From: an archaeon
Lineage (GTDB): Archaea; Thermoproteota; Nitrososphaeria; Nitrososphaerales; Gagatemarchaeaceae
NCBI GenBank assembly: GCA_021848045.1
Contig: JAJZNC010000043.1
Span: forward strand, 1-44,617
Length of the DNA stretch: 44,617 nt
Direction: 5' to 3'
Of the stretch, positions 16,047 through 24,034 are shown in pieces. Position 1 is the first letter of the stretch; the number at the start of each line of letters is the position of its first letter. The notes beneath the pieces were generated by a model. It saw only the letters and a list, made by a program, of their open reading frames with translations. It was not told the origin of the DNA and did no database searches. The position numbers were made by a program, and so were the translations under genes.

Positions 16047-16703
16047 TCAGTCCTTCCTCTGGAGGGCGACCTGCTCCCCGACGAAGCCTCCGAGGACCTT
16101 CTTCTCCGCCCTCCTGAGGATCTCGTTCAGGGTGCTCTTCCCTATGCCCAGCTTGAGGGCTAGGTCGTCCTGGGTTATCCTCCTGGGGTAGTCGTAGAGC
16201 CCCATCTCGGTGGCCGCCTTCAGGACCTTGAACTGCCTCGCTGTGAGGTCGCTGTCTTCGGTCATCTGAGAGATCCCCAGCACCTTGTACGGGACCCCGC
16301 TGGTGGAAAGGAGGTTGAGGAGCTTCGGGACTCCGTCCTTGTTCAGGAAGAGTCGGTAGCCCACGGTGCAGTCCGATTCGGTCGACGCAGAGGAGATGAA
16401 GGAGGCGAGGTTCGAGGCGACCAGCGTCCCGCAGACCTTGCACCTGTTGACCGTGACCACGCCCATGAGGTGGCCCTTCGCCAGCTCCGTGAGCTCGATG
16501 CTCGACACGTCCTTCGACGACCTCAGCCACTCGCTCACCGCCTCGGCTCCTGCCTCGTCCCTCGTCGTGATGTCCACGAAGTGCGCGACCCTCTTGTCCT
16601 GGTCGACGCTCTTGACCCCGAGAATCTTGACGTAGGCCGAGAACCGTTGGCACAGGCTCGTCTCCCAGCTCTCCGCTCCGGAGACGAAGCGGAGCTCCAT
16701 CAT
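16047..16703 (-). CDS. Bat-like HTH_10 transcription regulator with Cys motif
   Basis: A 218-residue regulator. The C-terminal domain (about 152-205) has DLTARQFKVLKAATEMGLYDYPRR and TQDDLALKLGIGKSTLNEILRRAE, diagnostic of the bacterio-opsin-activator HTH_10 family. The N-domain carries NRCKVCGTL (C88, C91) and C112, a possible metal or redox sensor. The start is taken as ATG 16703 from two TATA candidates (16728-16746), dropping 40 unconvincing upstream codons. It is the first gene of the operon that continues with the cupredoxin, so it probably controls its own operon. Confidence 0.88.
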   Translation of the reverse strand: MMELRFVSGAESWETSLCQRFSAYVKILGVKSVDQDKRVAHFVDITTRDEAGAEAVSEWLRSSKDVSSIELTELAKGHLMGVVTVNRCKVCGTLVASNLASFISSASTESDCTVGYRLFLNKDGVPKLLNLLSTSGVPYKVLGISQMTEDSDLTARQFKVLKAATEMGLYDYPRRITQDDLALKLGIGKSTLNEILRRAEKKVLGGFVGEQVALQRKD

Positions 16704-16727
16704 CAGGGTCGGGAGCCCCGGGCCACG

Positions 16728-16746
16728 GTATTTACACCTTATATCT
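16728..16746 (-). promoter_or_regulatory. Promoter of the regulator-cupredoxin operon
   Basis: On the minus strand GATATAAGGTGTAAATACC contains two overlapping TATA-like cores. The downstream core predicts transcription starting close to ATG 16703. Confidence 0.55.
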
Positions 16747-16825
16747 CGGCTTCCGCCTCCGTGACCATCGCCCCTCGCAAACGCATAATTACCAGGCAGG
16801 CTCGCTTCTGACCCAGGCGTCAATC

Positions 16826-17650
16826 TTGAGGATCAAGGAAGCGCTGCCTGACGTCTTCAAGAAGCTCTACCCGCTGATTGAGCCGAAGACCCAGGTCCTC
16901 CCGGCGATGTCGCTGCTCCGCTTCCACGAGATAGACGCCCTCCCGTTCCCGTTCGTGGCCAGCAAGAGCGCGAAGACCCGGCCCCGCGCGGTCTACGGGT
17001 TCTCCAGCCTCGCCAGGATCATGGCGTTGAAGCCGGGGCAGTTCGGCCCGTTCCTCCGACAGCCCTGCGAGGTCGCGGCTGAACGCCTCTCATCGGTCTC
17101 CGCGAGCGGGGGCCTCGGACGTCTGCTCGACGTCTTCGCAAAGACCCGATTCGGCTTTGCCCTCGTAGAGGACGGCAGGAACCTTGCGGCGTTCGCAGGC
17201 CTCCCAGACATCCTCCCCCTCTACGCGAGCGGGACGCTCGCAACCTCCCTGACCGCGAGGGACGTAGGCTCGCCTATCCTCTCCGTCCCACGCCAGGCCA
17301 GCCTGAGGCAGGTGCTAACGGCGATGTTCGAGCACAGGTACCGGCGGGTCTTTCTGGCGGGAAGCGACGACTTTGTCTCCGACAGGGGGATAATAGGACA
17401 CATCTTCAAGCCTGCCACCCTCAACGAGATGGCCAATGGGACGGATGACATACTCGACATCAGCGTCTCCGAGGTCGAGAGTATGAGGGCGCACCGGGTG
17501 GCTTCGGGGACTCCGGTCGAGGAGGCCGCGCGCATGCTCAAAGAGACCGGTCCGGGGCAGTGCCTCGTCTTCGACAGGGTCGTGGTCACGCCCTGGGATG
17601 TGGTGATGAAGCCGTGGAACTCGCGAAAGCTGACGATATCTGCGAGCTGA
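16826..17650 (+). CDS. CBS-domain protein
   Basis: A 274-residue soluble protein with four divergent CBS-like units. Examples are SPILSVPRQASLRQVLTAMFEHRYRRVFLAG, followed by HRVASGTPVEEAARMLKETGPGQCLVF (cited in parts, around residues 150-180 and 232-260). CBS pairs usually bind adenine nucleotides and regulate partner proteins. The start is TTG at 16826, with CATAATTACC at 16784-16793 as TATA. It is divergent from the regulator gene. The partner is unknown. Confidence 0.75.
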   Translation: MRIKEALPDVFKKLYPLIEPKTQVLPAMSLLRFHEIDALPFPFVASKSAKTRPRAVYGFSSLARIMALKPGQFGPFLRQPCEVAAERLSSVSASGGLGRLLDVFAKTRFGFALVEDGRNLAAFAGLPDILPLYASGTLATSLTARDVGSPILSVPRQASLRQVLTAMFEHRYRRVFLAGSDDFVSDRGIIGHIFKPATLNEMANGTDDILDISVSEVESMRAHRVASGTPVEEAARMLKETGPGQCLVFDRVVVTPWDVVMKPWNSRKLTISAS

Positions 17651-17768
17651 CCTGAAGCTCGCCCGAGCGCACGCGCATCCGTCAGGTCCCGTCCGCCGTG
17701 CCCTGGTTGTCGTCGACGCCGGCGCCGGTGTCACGAAAACGTTCAAGACTGCGCATCCGAGCCGACCA

Positions 17769-18380
17769 GTGAGGAAGTTGACCCGCTTCAGGTACATCGA
17801 CTGGCCCGAGTATGGCCGACTTGTCGAGGAGCTCGCGCGCGTGGTCGCGTCGGAGGACGAGGACTTCGACCTCGTGGTGGGGATCGCGAGGGGAGGCGTC
17901 CCTGTTGCCATGGCCGTCTCGGACAGGCTCGGGACGAAGACCGACTTCATCAACGTGAAGTCCTACCTGGGGCTCGGGTCGAGGACCAAGCCGAAGATAC
18001 TCGCAACGATAACAGAGGAGATCGGGGCAAAGCGCGTTCTGCTCGTAGACGACCTGATCGACGAAGGCGACACGATGAGGACGGTGACCGAGTACCTCTC
18101 CAGGAAAGGCCCCGCGGTGATAAAGACGGCCGTCCTCTTCAAAAAGCCCTGGAGCTCCGTCCAGCCCAACTACTCCCTCTCAGTGGTCGGAGAGTGGGTG
18201 GTGTTCCCCTACGAGCGGGGGGAGGTCAAGAGGCTCAGGTCAGCGCAGCGCGGCCGAGAGAGGGCCGCATCAAGGGGGAGTCAGAGGGGTCGTGGAGCGG
18301 CCAGCCCTGCAAGGGCGCGCACAGATGTGCAGGAAGGTCGACTTTCCGAGCACGAAGGGTCGAACAGAGCACGCCTCTGA
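17769..18380 (+). CDS. Purine-type phosphoribosyltransferase
   Basis: A PRTase with VVGIARGGVPVAMAVSDRL near 37-55 and the PRPP motif VLLVDDLIDEGDTM near 90-103, followed by FKKPWSS and VVFPYE as in archaeal/bacterial xanthine-guanine-type enzymes. The core ends near residue 158. A further 45 residues are Arg/Ser/Ala-rich and low-complexity, which is unusual and may be a run-on tail. The start is GTG at 17769, with a weak TATA-like GAAAACGTT about 28 bases upstream. The substrate base is not certain. Confidence 0.85.
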   Translation: MRKLTRFRYIDWPEYGRLVEELARVVASEDEDFDLVVGIARGGVPVAMAVSDRLGTKTDFINVKSYLGLGSRTKPKILATITEEIGAKRVLLVDDLIDEGDTMRTVTEYLSRKGPAVIKTAVLFKKPWSSVQPNYSLSVVGEWVVFPYERGEVKRLRSAQRGRERAASRGSQRGRGAASPARARTDVQEGRLSEHEGSNRARL

Positions 18381-18382
18381 TG

Positions 18383-18391
18383 CTTATATAT
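18383..18391 (+). promoter_or_regulatory. TATA box of the antiporter transcript
   Basis: CTTATATAT is a strong TATA box. Transcription would begin near 18413, upstream of a 30-codon ORF (18429) and then the antiporter GTG (18518). Confidence 0.6.
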
Positions 18392-18428
18392 CAAAACGCG
18401 GCAAAACGGGCCCCCGCGTAGCGAGCCA

Positions 18429-18521
18429 ATGTCTCCCAACGACACATCTGCCGACGAGGCCCAGGAGCCTGCAGTGGTGCAGAGCTCGCGGCCAAGCCCG
18501 AGCTTCCCAGGAGTGCGGTGA
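18429..18521 (+). CDS. Short upstream ORF (30 codons) coupled to the antiporter
   Basis: ATG at 18429 begins MSPNDTSADEAQEPAVVQSS and ends at TGA 18519-18521, which overlaps the GTG start of the antiporter (GTGA). The peptide is hydrophilic and unrecognised. It is the first start codon on the predicted transcript, so it is a leader peptide, a coupling device, or a frameshifted N-terminal extension of the antiporter (the frames differ by one base). Confidence 0.45.
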   Translation: MSPNDTSADEAQEPAVVQSSRPSPSFPGVR

Positions 18522-19795
18522 AGCCCACGGCCGACATCACCCTGGTATTTGCGATCGTCGCCGCTGTCATCGTGCTGGGGTTCGGAGGCGAGCTCTTCTT
18601 CAAGCGGACGGGCATCCCGTCGTTCCTATTCCTGATATTCGTCGGGATCCTTCTCGGCCCTGTCTTCAACATAGTCTCGGGGCAGCAGCTCGTTCCCGTC
18701 CTTGGGGTCATTGCCACGCTCACCCTGATAATGGTGATCTTCTACAGCGGAATGGACCTCAGGATCAGGACCGTCTTCGCCGAGAGCGGCAGGGTCCTGG
18801 TCCAGGTCCTGCTCTACGTGCTCCCCAGCACCCTTGCCATCGGCCTCATCACGAGCCTGGTATTCCACTGGGACCTGATCCAGGCTCTGATCCTGGGTTC
18901 GATCATCGGCGGGGAGACGACCGCGGCCGTGGTCGTCCCGCTTTCGAGGGGACTCCACCTCAACGACAACACTGTGACGTTCATCTCCCTGGAGGCTGTC
19001 CTTAACTCGGTCTTCTCCGTCGTCCTTTTCACGACGTTCGTGGCCGCCTACCAGAGCGCCAACCCCAGCGTGATGGGCGCGCTATCGACCATCGCGTCGG
19101 ACTTCTCGGTGGGGATCGTCCTGGGGGGTGTGCTCTCGATCGCTTGGATCCTCGTCCTCCAGCGCTTGAAGGACAACCAGTACACCTATGTCTTCACGAT
19201 GGGGCTGGTCTTCGCGACCTACGCCATCAGCACCTCGCTCGGCGGGAGCGGGATACTCTCTACCCTCGTCTTCGGGATGGTCCTGGGGAGCTACAAGCTG
19301 CTGAACTCGGTGTTCGAGAAGATGCGGCTCGACATGGACCCTCTGCAGAAGCAGCTTGGCGCCTTCCAGAAGGAGATGTCCTTCCTCCTCGAGACGTTCT
19401 TCTTCGTCTTCCTTGGGCTCATCTTCTCGATTGACCCTGCGAACATCCTTGCGTACCTCGGTGACGGCGTGTTCCTCCTGGTGATCCTCCTCGCCTTCAG
19501 GTCGCTGGCCACGACCGTCTCTACCCGGCACTCGCCCCTGGCCGGGGGGAGGCGCCTCATCGTGATGATGTGCGCACAGGGACTCACCCCTGCCACCCTG
19601 GCGATAATCGCCGTCAACGACCACATACCTCTCGCTCCTATCTTCCTCAACATCGTCACCTACGTGATCATCCTCACCAACGTCGTCACGACCTTCGGGT
19701 CGTTCTGGGTCGCGAGGCACGGGAGGCTCGTGCCTGTTGCGAAGGAGCCGGAGCTGGTCCCAAGGCTGAACTCTCTCTCCAAGGAGAAGAAATAG
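18518..19795 (+). CDS. Cation/proton antiporter (CPA family)
   Basis: A 425-residue membrane protein with about 12 segments. Family-like features include FLFLIFVGILLGPVFN, GSIIGGETTAAVVVPLSRG in the transport core, and GGSGILSTLVFGMVLGSYK. This fits monovalent cation:proton antiporters (CPA1/CPA2, NhaP-like). It has no visible C-terminal TrkA-N domain. It lies before an H+-pumping P-type ATPase, so the pair points to pH and cation homeostasis. The start GTG is set by the coupling with the upstream ORF and the start of the first membrane helix. Confidence 0.88.
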   Translation: MKPTADITLVFAIVAAVIVLGFGGELFFKRTGIPSFLFLIFVGILLGPVFNIVSGQQLVPVLGVIATLTLIMVIFYSGMDLRIRTVFAESGRVLVQVLLYVLPSTLAIGLITSLVFHWDLIQALILGSIIGGETTAAVVVPLSRGLHLNDNTVTFISLEAVLNSVFSVVLFTTFVAAYQSANPSVMGALSTIASDFSVGIVLGGVLSIAWILVLQRLKDNQYTYVFTMGLVFATYAISTSLGGSGILSTLVFGMVLGSYKLLNSVFEKMRLDMDPLQKQLGAFQKEMSFLLETFFFVFLGLIFSIDPANILAYLGDGVFLLVILLAFRSLATTVSTRHSPLAGGRRLIVMMCAQGLTPATLAIIAVNDHIPLAPIFLNIVTYVIILTNVVTTFGSFWVARHGRLVPVAKEPELVPRLNSLSKEKK

Positions 19796-20043
19796 CGCCG
19801 AGATGCGCGAGAGGGGGGTCTCATCACCTGAGTCATGACGTGCAAAGGGCTCGGAGAGCGACCGCGGTACCCTTTGGTCGAACTCCTCGCTCTGCCCATC
19901 CTGCAGGCGGGTGTCGAAGCGCTCCCGCTCGGACTGCGCCGACCTCGTGGCGCCGGAGGTGGTCCACGTCGTAGGCCGCATCTGCCACCGGGCCAGACGG
20001 GGCAACTTAAACAGCGACGCCGCCGACAGGCTGAGGGCGGGCG
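19796..20043. other. Intergenic stretch before the P-type ATPase
   Basis: No convincing gene. Open frames exist on both strands but without recognisable sequence. CTTAAAC at 20006-20012 is a TATA candidate that would start transcription about 9 bases before GTG 20044. Confidence 0.4.
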
Positions 20044-22260
20044 GTGACCCGGACGAGACCCGAAGACGGCCGTGAGGCCGAGGGGGACGGCGACGCTGGC
20101 CGCAAGGACGAATCGCTGGACGAGCTGTCCCGCGCCCTCGAGAGCGGCCAGGACGTTGGGCTGTCCAAGGAGGAAGCGCAAGCGAGGTTGTCTGAGTACG
20201 GGAAGAACGAGGTCCCAGAGAGCAAGGAGAGCCCGCTTCTGAGGCTGGCGTCCAAGTTCTGGGGGCTAACCGCCTGGATGCTCGAGCTGGCGATGATATC
20301 TTCCTTCCTCCTCCAGAGGTATCTGGACGTCTACGTAATCGCCGCCCTGCTCCTGGTGAACGCTGCGGTGGGGTTCGCGCAAGAGCAGAGGGCCTCCCGC
20401 GCGGTCGAGGCCCTGCGAACGCACCTGCAGGTCAGCGCGAGGGTCTTGAGGGACGGGGTTTGGTCGGTGGTTCCTGCCAAGGATATCGTTCCTGGAGACG
20501 TGGTGCGGGTCAGAGGTGGCGACTTCGTTCCCGCAGACCTGAAGATGGTCTCGACCCGAGCCGAGCTGGCGGTCGACCAGTCCGCTCTCACGGGGGAGTC
20601 TATGGAGGTCCTGAAGCGCCGGGGGGACTCTCTCTTCTCAGGAACGATAGTGCGCAGGGGAGAGGCGAGCGCCCTGGTCGTAGCGACGGGCGTCAGGACG
20701 TTCTACGGCAGGACCACGGAGCTGCTCCAGACCGCAAGACCGAAGCTGCACATGGAGGAGGTCACCTCGAGGGTCGTCCGGTGGCTGCTCCTGATGGTCG
20801 CCGTCTTGATATCGCTCGTCCTGGCCGCGTCGTACGTCGACGGCGCCTCCATGTTTCAGGTCGTCCCACTGGCGCTGGTCCTGGTCGTCTTCGCGGTGCC
20901 CGTGGCGCTCCCCGCGATGTTCACCGTCAGCATGACGGTCGGCTCCCTCGAACTCTCCAAGAAGGGCGTCTTGGTAACGAGGTTGAGCGCATCGGAAGAC
21001 GCAGCGTCGATGGACGTCCTATGCGCAGACAAGACTGGAACCATCACGACGAACAGGCTCTCCGTCGCCTCCGTGATCCCGGCCGAGGGCTTTGACGAGG
21101 ATGACGTGGTCCTCAATGGCGCCCTCGCATCGCAGGAGGCGAACCAGGACCCGATCGACCTCGCGTTCCTGGCGGCGGCGCGTGAGAGGAAGCTGCCGCG
21201 CGGCGTCGTCGGGGGCTACACTCTGAAGGAGTTCACCCCGTTCGACCCCCTGACTAGACGGACCGAGGCGCTGGTTGCCGCGCCTGGAGAGGAGGGCAGG
21301 ACGTTCCGAGTGACCAAGGGTTCTGCGAAAGCGATAGAGGAGCTCTGCCAGCTCCCACCTGGGGATCGAGCGGATCTCGACGAGAAGGCGGGCGAGCTAG
21401 GCGGCCGGGGGTACAGGACTCTCGCCGTAGCCCTCGCGGGGGGCGAGAGCGGGGGTCGATTCAGGCTCTGCGGCCTCGTCGCCCTCTACGACGCGCCCAG
21501 GCCAGACTCCAAGGAGCTCGCTGCGAGGCTGAGGGACCTCGGGGTCTCCGTGAAGGTGCTCACGGGGGACGCGCTTCCGATTGCCAGGGAGATCGCGAGC
21601 GAGGTGGGCCTGGGCGGGTCGGCTATACGCGCCCCCGACCTCAGGGGTGGGCTGTCCGGGGGGAGCCCACGGACGCCGGCTTCGGGGGTCGTCGAGAGGA
21701 GCGACGTCTTCGCTGAGGTCTACCCGGAGGACAAGTACGAGATCGTCAAGACCCTCCAGGCGGGAGGTCACATAGTCGGCATGACGGGCGACGGGGTGAA
21801 CGACGCCCCCGCCCTCAGGCAGGCTGAGGTCGGGATCGCGGTCAGCAGCGCGACCGACGTCGCGAAGGCCGCTGCCAGCGCCGTGCTCACCAGCGAGGGC
21901 CTCTCGAACATCGTGACCCTCATCGAGGTAGGCCGCAGGATCTACCAGAGGATCGTAACCTGGACACTCAACAAGATCATCAAGACCTTCGAGGTGGCCG
22001 TCTTCGTGGCCCTCGCGTTCCTGCTCACTGGTTACTTCGTGGTCTCCGCACTCGACATCGTCCTCCTCCTCTTCACGGTCGACTTCGTGACGATCTCGCT
22101 CTCCACAGACACGGTCCGGTGGTCGAACAGGCCGGACCGGTGGGACGTCGCAAGCCTCGTCAGGGTCGGGGTGCTCCTGGGCACCTTCACAGTGCTCGAA
22201 CTCTTCGGACTGCTTTACATCGGTCTCTCGTTCCTCGGGCTGTCGACAAACATCGCATAG
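20044..22260 (+). CDS. P-type H+-ATPase (type IIIA-like), cut short by an in-frame TAG
   Basis: A 738-residue frame with the H+-ATPase order: an actuator motif TGES (183-186), phosphorylation site CADKTGTITTN (D329), hinge MTGDGVNDAPALRQAEVGIAV (about 579 on, cited in parts), and membrane helices at both ends. It would pump protons out of the cell using ATP. The frame stops at TAG 22258-22260, yet the next 95 codons continue the family's last membrane helices in the same phase. One base change, CAG to TAG, restores the full enzyme of about 834 residues. As it stands the product lacks the final helices. Confidence 0.9.
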   Translation: MTRTRPEDGREAEGDGDAGRKDESLDELSRALESGQDVGLSKEEAQARLSEYGKNEVPESKESPLLRLASKFWGLTAWMLELAMISSFLLQRYLDVYVIAALLLVNAAVGFAQEQRASRAVEALRTHLQVSARVLRDGVWSVVPAKDIVPGDVVRVRGGDFVPADLKMVSTRAELAVDQSALTGESMEVLKRRGDSLFSGTIVRRGEASALVVATGVRTFYGRTTELLQTARPKLHMEEVTSRVVRWLLLMVAVLISLVLAASYVDGASMFQVVPLALVLVVFAVPVALPAMFTVSMTVGSLELSKKGVLVTRLSASEDAASMDVLCADKTGTITTNRLSVASVIPAEGFDEDDVVLNGALASQEANQDPIDLAFLAAARERKLPRGVVGGYTLKEFTPFDPLTRRTEALVAAPGEEGRTFRVTKGSAKAIEELCQLPPGDRADLDEKAGELGGRGYRTLAVALAGGESGGRFRLCGLVALYDAPRPDSKELAARLRDLGVSVKVLTGDALPIAREIASEVGLGGSAIRAPDLRGGLSGGSPRTPASGVVERSDVFAEVYPEDKYEIVKTLQAGGHIVGMTGDGVNDAPALRQAEVGIAVSSATDVAKAAASAVLTSEGLSNIVTLIEVGRRIYQRIVTWTLNKIIKTFEVAVFVALAFLLTGYFVVSALDIVLLLFTVDFVTISLSTDTVRWSNRPDRWDVASLVRVGVLLGTFTVLELFGLLYIGLSFLGLSTNIA

Positions 22261-22548
22261 CTTCGGACGTTCGTCTTCGCCGCACTTTTCTTCCTCGGGA
22301 TGTTCACCGTTCTCATCGTGAGGGAGAGGGGCGGCTTCTGGGCGTCCTGGCCCAGCAGGACGCTATCCTTCGCGGTGGTCCTCGACATGGTTGCCGTGGG
22401 GCTCTTGGTGACCATCGGGATCCCGGGCGTCACGCCGATCCGGCTCACGAGCCTGGCTGTCCTGCTGGTCTATCTCGCCTCGTGTTCGATGCTCCTGAAC
22501 GACCAGGTCAAGCGCGCCCTCATGAGGCGGTTCGGGCTCGCGACCTGA
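22261..22548 (+). pseudogene. Detached C-terminal membrane part of the P-type ATPase
   Basis: Directly in frame after the amber codon come LRTFVFAALFFLGMFTVLIV, RERGGFWASWPSRTL and a last membrane segment ending MRRFGLAT with TGA at 22546-22548. The RER.xFW.S.PS pattern is the normal C-terminal region of archaeal/bacterial H+-ATPases. No promoter precedes it, so it is part of the ATPase gene and not a separate gene. Confidence 0.85.
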
Positions 22549-22583
22549 GCCTCGAAGGCGGTCGACCGGCTGCTCAGATCGCG

Positions 22584-22790
22584 TTGGCAATCCGCGACCC
22601 CGACTCGGCCTATCGAGACCTGGAATCAGACACTACGGTTGCGGTGAAGCAGTTTTCGCCAAGGCACTTGATCGTATTCTTCAGTACTCGGGGTTCTGAC
22701 ACGAGAATCGTCACAGTCTATCATGCTTCCGATGTCGGCCGCCTCATTAGCAGGAAGCTCCGAAGAGGAGCATGGGTGCCGAAGGTGTGA
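22584..22790 (+). CDS. N-terminally clipped DUF4258/BrnT-like toxin-type protein
   Basis: A TTG at 22584 gives 68 residues: MAIRDPDSAYRDLESDTTVA, then RHLIVFFSTRGSD and IVTVYHASDVGRLISRKL. This matches the C-terminal two thirds of small proteins found before DUF2283 genes, but the usual N-terminal H/R helix is missing. The frame reaches upstream only into the ATPase gene, so the gene looks truncated. It overlaps the DUF2283 start by 19 bases. A toxin-antitoxin-like or regulatory pair is possible; function untested. Confidence 0.55.
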   Translation: MAIRDPDSAYRDLESDTTVAVKQFSPRHLIVFFSTRGSDTRIVTVYHASDVGRLISRKLRRGAWVPKV

Positions 22791-22984
22791 CGCTGGACTA
22801 CAGTGCAGAGGATGACATGCTCTACTTCCACTTCAAGGACGGCCCAGCAAAGAGCGTGGAGGAGGTCGAGGACAACGTGATGGTCGAGCTAGACAAGGAG
22901 GGCGCGGTCATGGCGATGGAGGTCTGGGGCGTGAGGAAGAAGGGCGTTCTGGAGCAACTGACGCGAGCCGCGGCTCATCCCTAG
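22772..22984 (+). CDS. DUF2283 family protein
   Basis: A 70-residue protein with the full DUF2283 pattern: LDYSAEDDMLYFHFKDGPA, then VEEVEDNVMVELDKEGAVMAMEVWG. The family is frequently encoded after a DUF4258-type gene and is suspected to be an antitoxin partner. The start ATG overlaps the upstream gene, as usual for such pairs. Intact. Confidence 0.85.
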   Translation: MGAEGVTLDYSAEDDMLYFHFKDGPAKSVEEVEDNVMVELDKEGAVMAMEVWGVRKKGVLEQLTRAAAHP

Positions 22985-23244
22985 CATTCGCAAGTCTGAT
23001 TTCTCACTAGCATCTGCGTCCGTCCGACTGCCTTATGCGAAGCCGAGAGGCATTCGAACGCACGACCTGCAAAGCCCACCCGTAGCAAGCGAATACCAAT
23101 ACGGCGCACGAAAGTGCCACGAAGCGGGTTACGGTTCTTTTTGTACAGGCGGAGGGTCCGAGTCCTCCCGATTGTGGACCCCTCAAATGGAACCAAAATC
23201 CGGCCTGTCGGGTCAAACGGAGCCAATTCTGGGCTTGTTTAGAA
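22985..23244. other. Lower-GC gap with a tRNA T-arm-like relic
   Basis: Two overlapping minus-strand frames here contain nothing recognisable. GGGTCCGAGTCC at 23154-23165 is a 12-base inverted copy of the T-arm of the adjacent tRNA-Ala (complement at 23256-23267). A T-run, TTCTTTTTG at 23136-23144, could terminate the DUF2283 transcript. Confidence 0.4.
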
Positions 23245-23356
23245 TGGACCGGGGGGGACTCGGACCCCCGACCTGTCCCAATCTGGACTCTTGGTTTGCC
23301 AAGGGATTGGACGGTGCTTGACGCACCCCTATCCTACCAGACTAGACGACCGGCCC
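23245..23356 (-). tRNA. tRNA-Ala(GGC) with two introns
   Basis: The ends pair as GGGCCGG with CCGGTCC plus A73, giving the G3-U70 pair that marks alanine. The T-arm is GGGGG/TCCGAGT/CCCCC, the variable loop AGGTC, and the D-stem GTCT/GGAT. Removing 23307-23328 (22 bases, after position 27) and 23281-23296 (16 bases, near 37/38) gives an anticodon arm GTCCC-TTGGCAT-GGGAC: five perfect pairs, U33 and anticodon GGC. The mature length is 74. Exact splice points may shift by one or two bases. GTTTTTATTG (minus strand, 23385-23394) is the likely promoter. Confidence 0.88.
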
Positions 23357-23407
23357 ACTATGAGATGCCCGAGGAATTGACAATAAAAACTTGGCCCGAA
23401 GTCCTTG

Positions 23408-23974
23408 TCATCGGCTTCCGGAACGCCGGCTCTCCTTTGACCCCGCGCGCTTGATGGCTGCCAGGATGAGGCTCTTGGCGTACTTTGCGTCTTCCCACCT
23501 CTCGATCTTCACGAACTTGTTCGGCTCTGCCGACTTGTAGTGGCTGAAGAAGTGCTCGATCTGCTTCCTGGTGAACTCCGGGATCTCCATGATCGACTCC
23601 ACCTCAGAATAGGTGGGGTCGATGTGCTTCGCGGGCACGGTCACCAGCTTTGCGTCTTTGCCGCCTTCGTCCTCCATCAGCAACACGCCGATCGGTCTTG
23701 AGCGGATGACGGACATGGGATAAACCGGGTCCTCGGTTATCACGAGGGCGTCCAGGGGGTCCCCGTCCTCTGACTTTGTCTTCGGTATGAATCCGTAGTT
23801 GAACGGGTAGTGTGTCGCTGTATACAGGAACCTATCCACGAAGACATAGCCCGTCCTTTCGTCCATCTCGTACTTGACGTCGCTACCCCGGGGAATCTCG
23901 ATGACCACGTTGACGTCGTTGGGGACGTCGTCTCCTGGCTCTAGGTGGTTCGGTGGCGTCAAGATTCGGTGCAT
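23408..23974 (-). CDS. ppa: Inorganic pyrophosphatase (family I)
   Basis: A 188-residue soluble pyrophosphatase. Active-site segments are VVIEIPRGSDVKYE, FVDRFLYTATHYPFNYGFIPKT, the signature EDGDPLDALVI, and GGKDAKLVTVP; the metal-binding aspartates and lysines are all in place. It hydrolyses PPi from nucleic acid and aminoacyl-tRNA synthesis. ATG 23974 lies 26 bases from a TATA box, giving a leaderless mRNA divergent from the CsaA-like gene. Confidence 0.97.
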   Translation of the reverse strand: MHRILTPPNHLEPGDDVPNDVNVVIEIPRGSDVKYEMDERTGYVFVDRFLYTATHYPFNYGFIPKTKSEDGDPLDALVITEDPVYPMSVIRSRPIGVLLMEDEGGKDAKLVTVPAKHIDPTYSEVESIMEIPEFTRKQIEHFFSHYKSAEPNKFVKIERWEDAKYAKSLILAAIKRAGSKESRRSGSR

Positions 23975-23993
23975 GCCCGCGGCCTGGGCTACG

Positions 23994-24010
23994 CGCTTTA
24001 AGGCTTATTT
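23994..24010. promoter_or_regulatory. Divergent overlapping promoters of ppa and csaA-like gene
   Basis: GCCTTAAAGCG on the minus strand (about 23994-24004) serves ppa, and GGCTTATTTGGC on the plus strand (about 24002-24013) serves the CsaA-like gene. Each is about 26 bases from its ATG, so the two promoters overlap. Confidence 0.6.
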
Positions 24011-24034
24011 GGCTAAAGTCGAAAGGCGGCGATA

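Noticed and set aside
19082-20005. 307-codon minus-strand frame opposite the antiporter
   Set aside because: A charged shadow of the membrane protein gene; its first part in the gap has no start or family support.
22258-22260. Pyrrolysine or stop-codon recoding at the ATPase TAG
   Set aside because: TAG is used as an ordinary stop by many genes in this window and no recoding element is visible; a point mutation or base-call error is simpler.
23007-23226. Two overlapping minus-strand open frames of about 70-80 codons
   Set aside because: No recognisable family, no promoter, mutual overlap in different phases.
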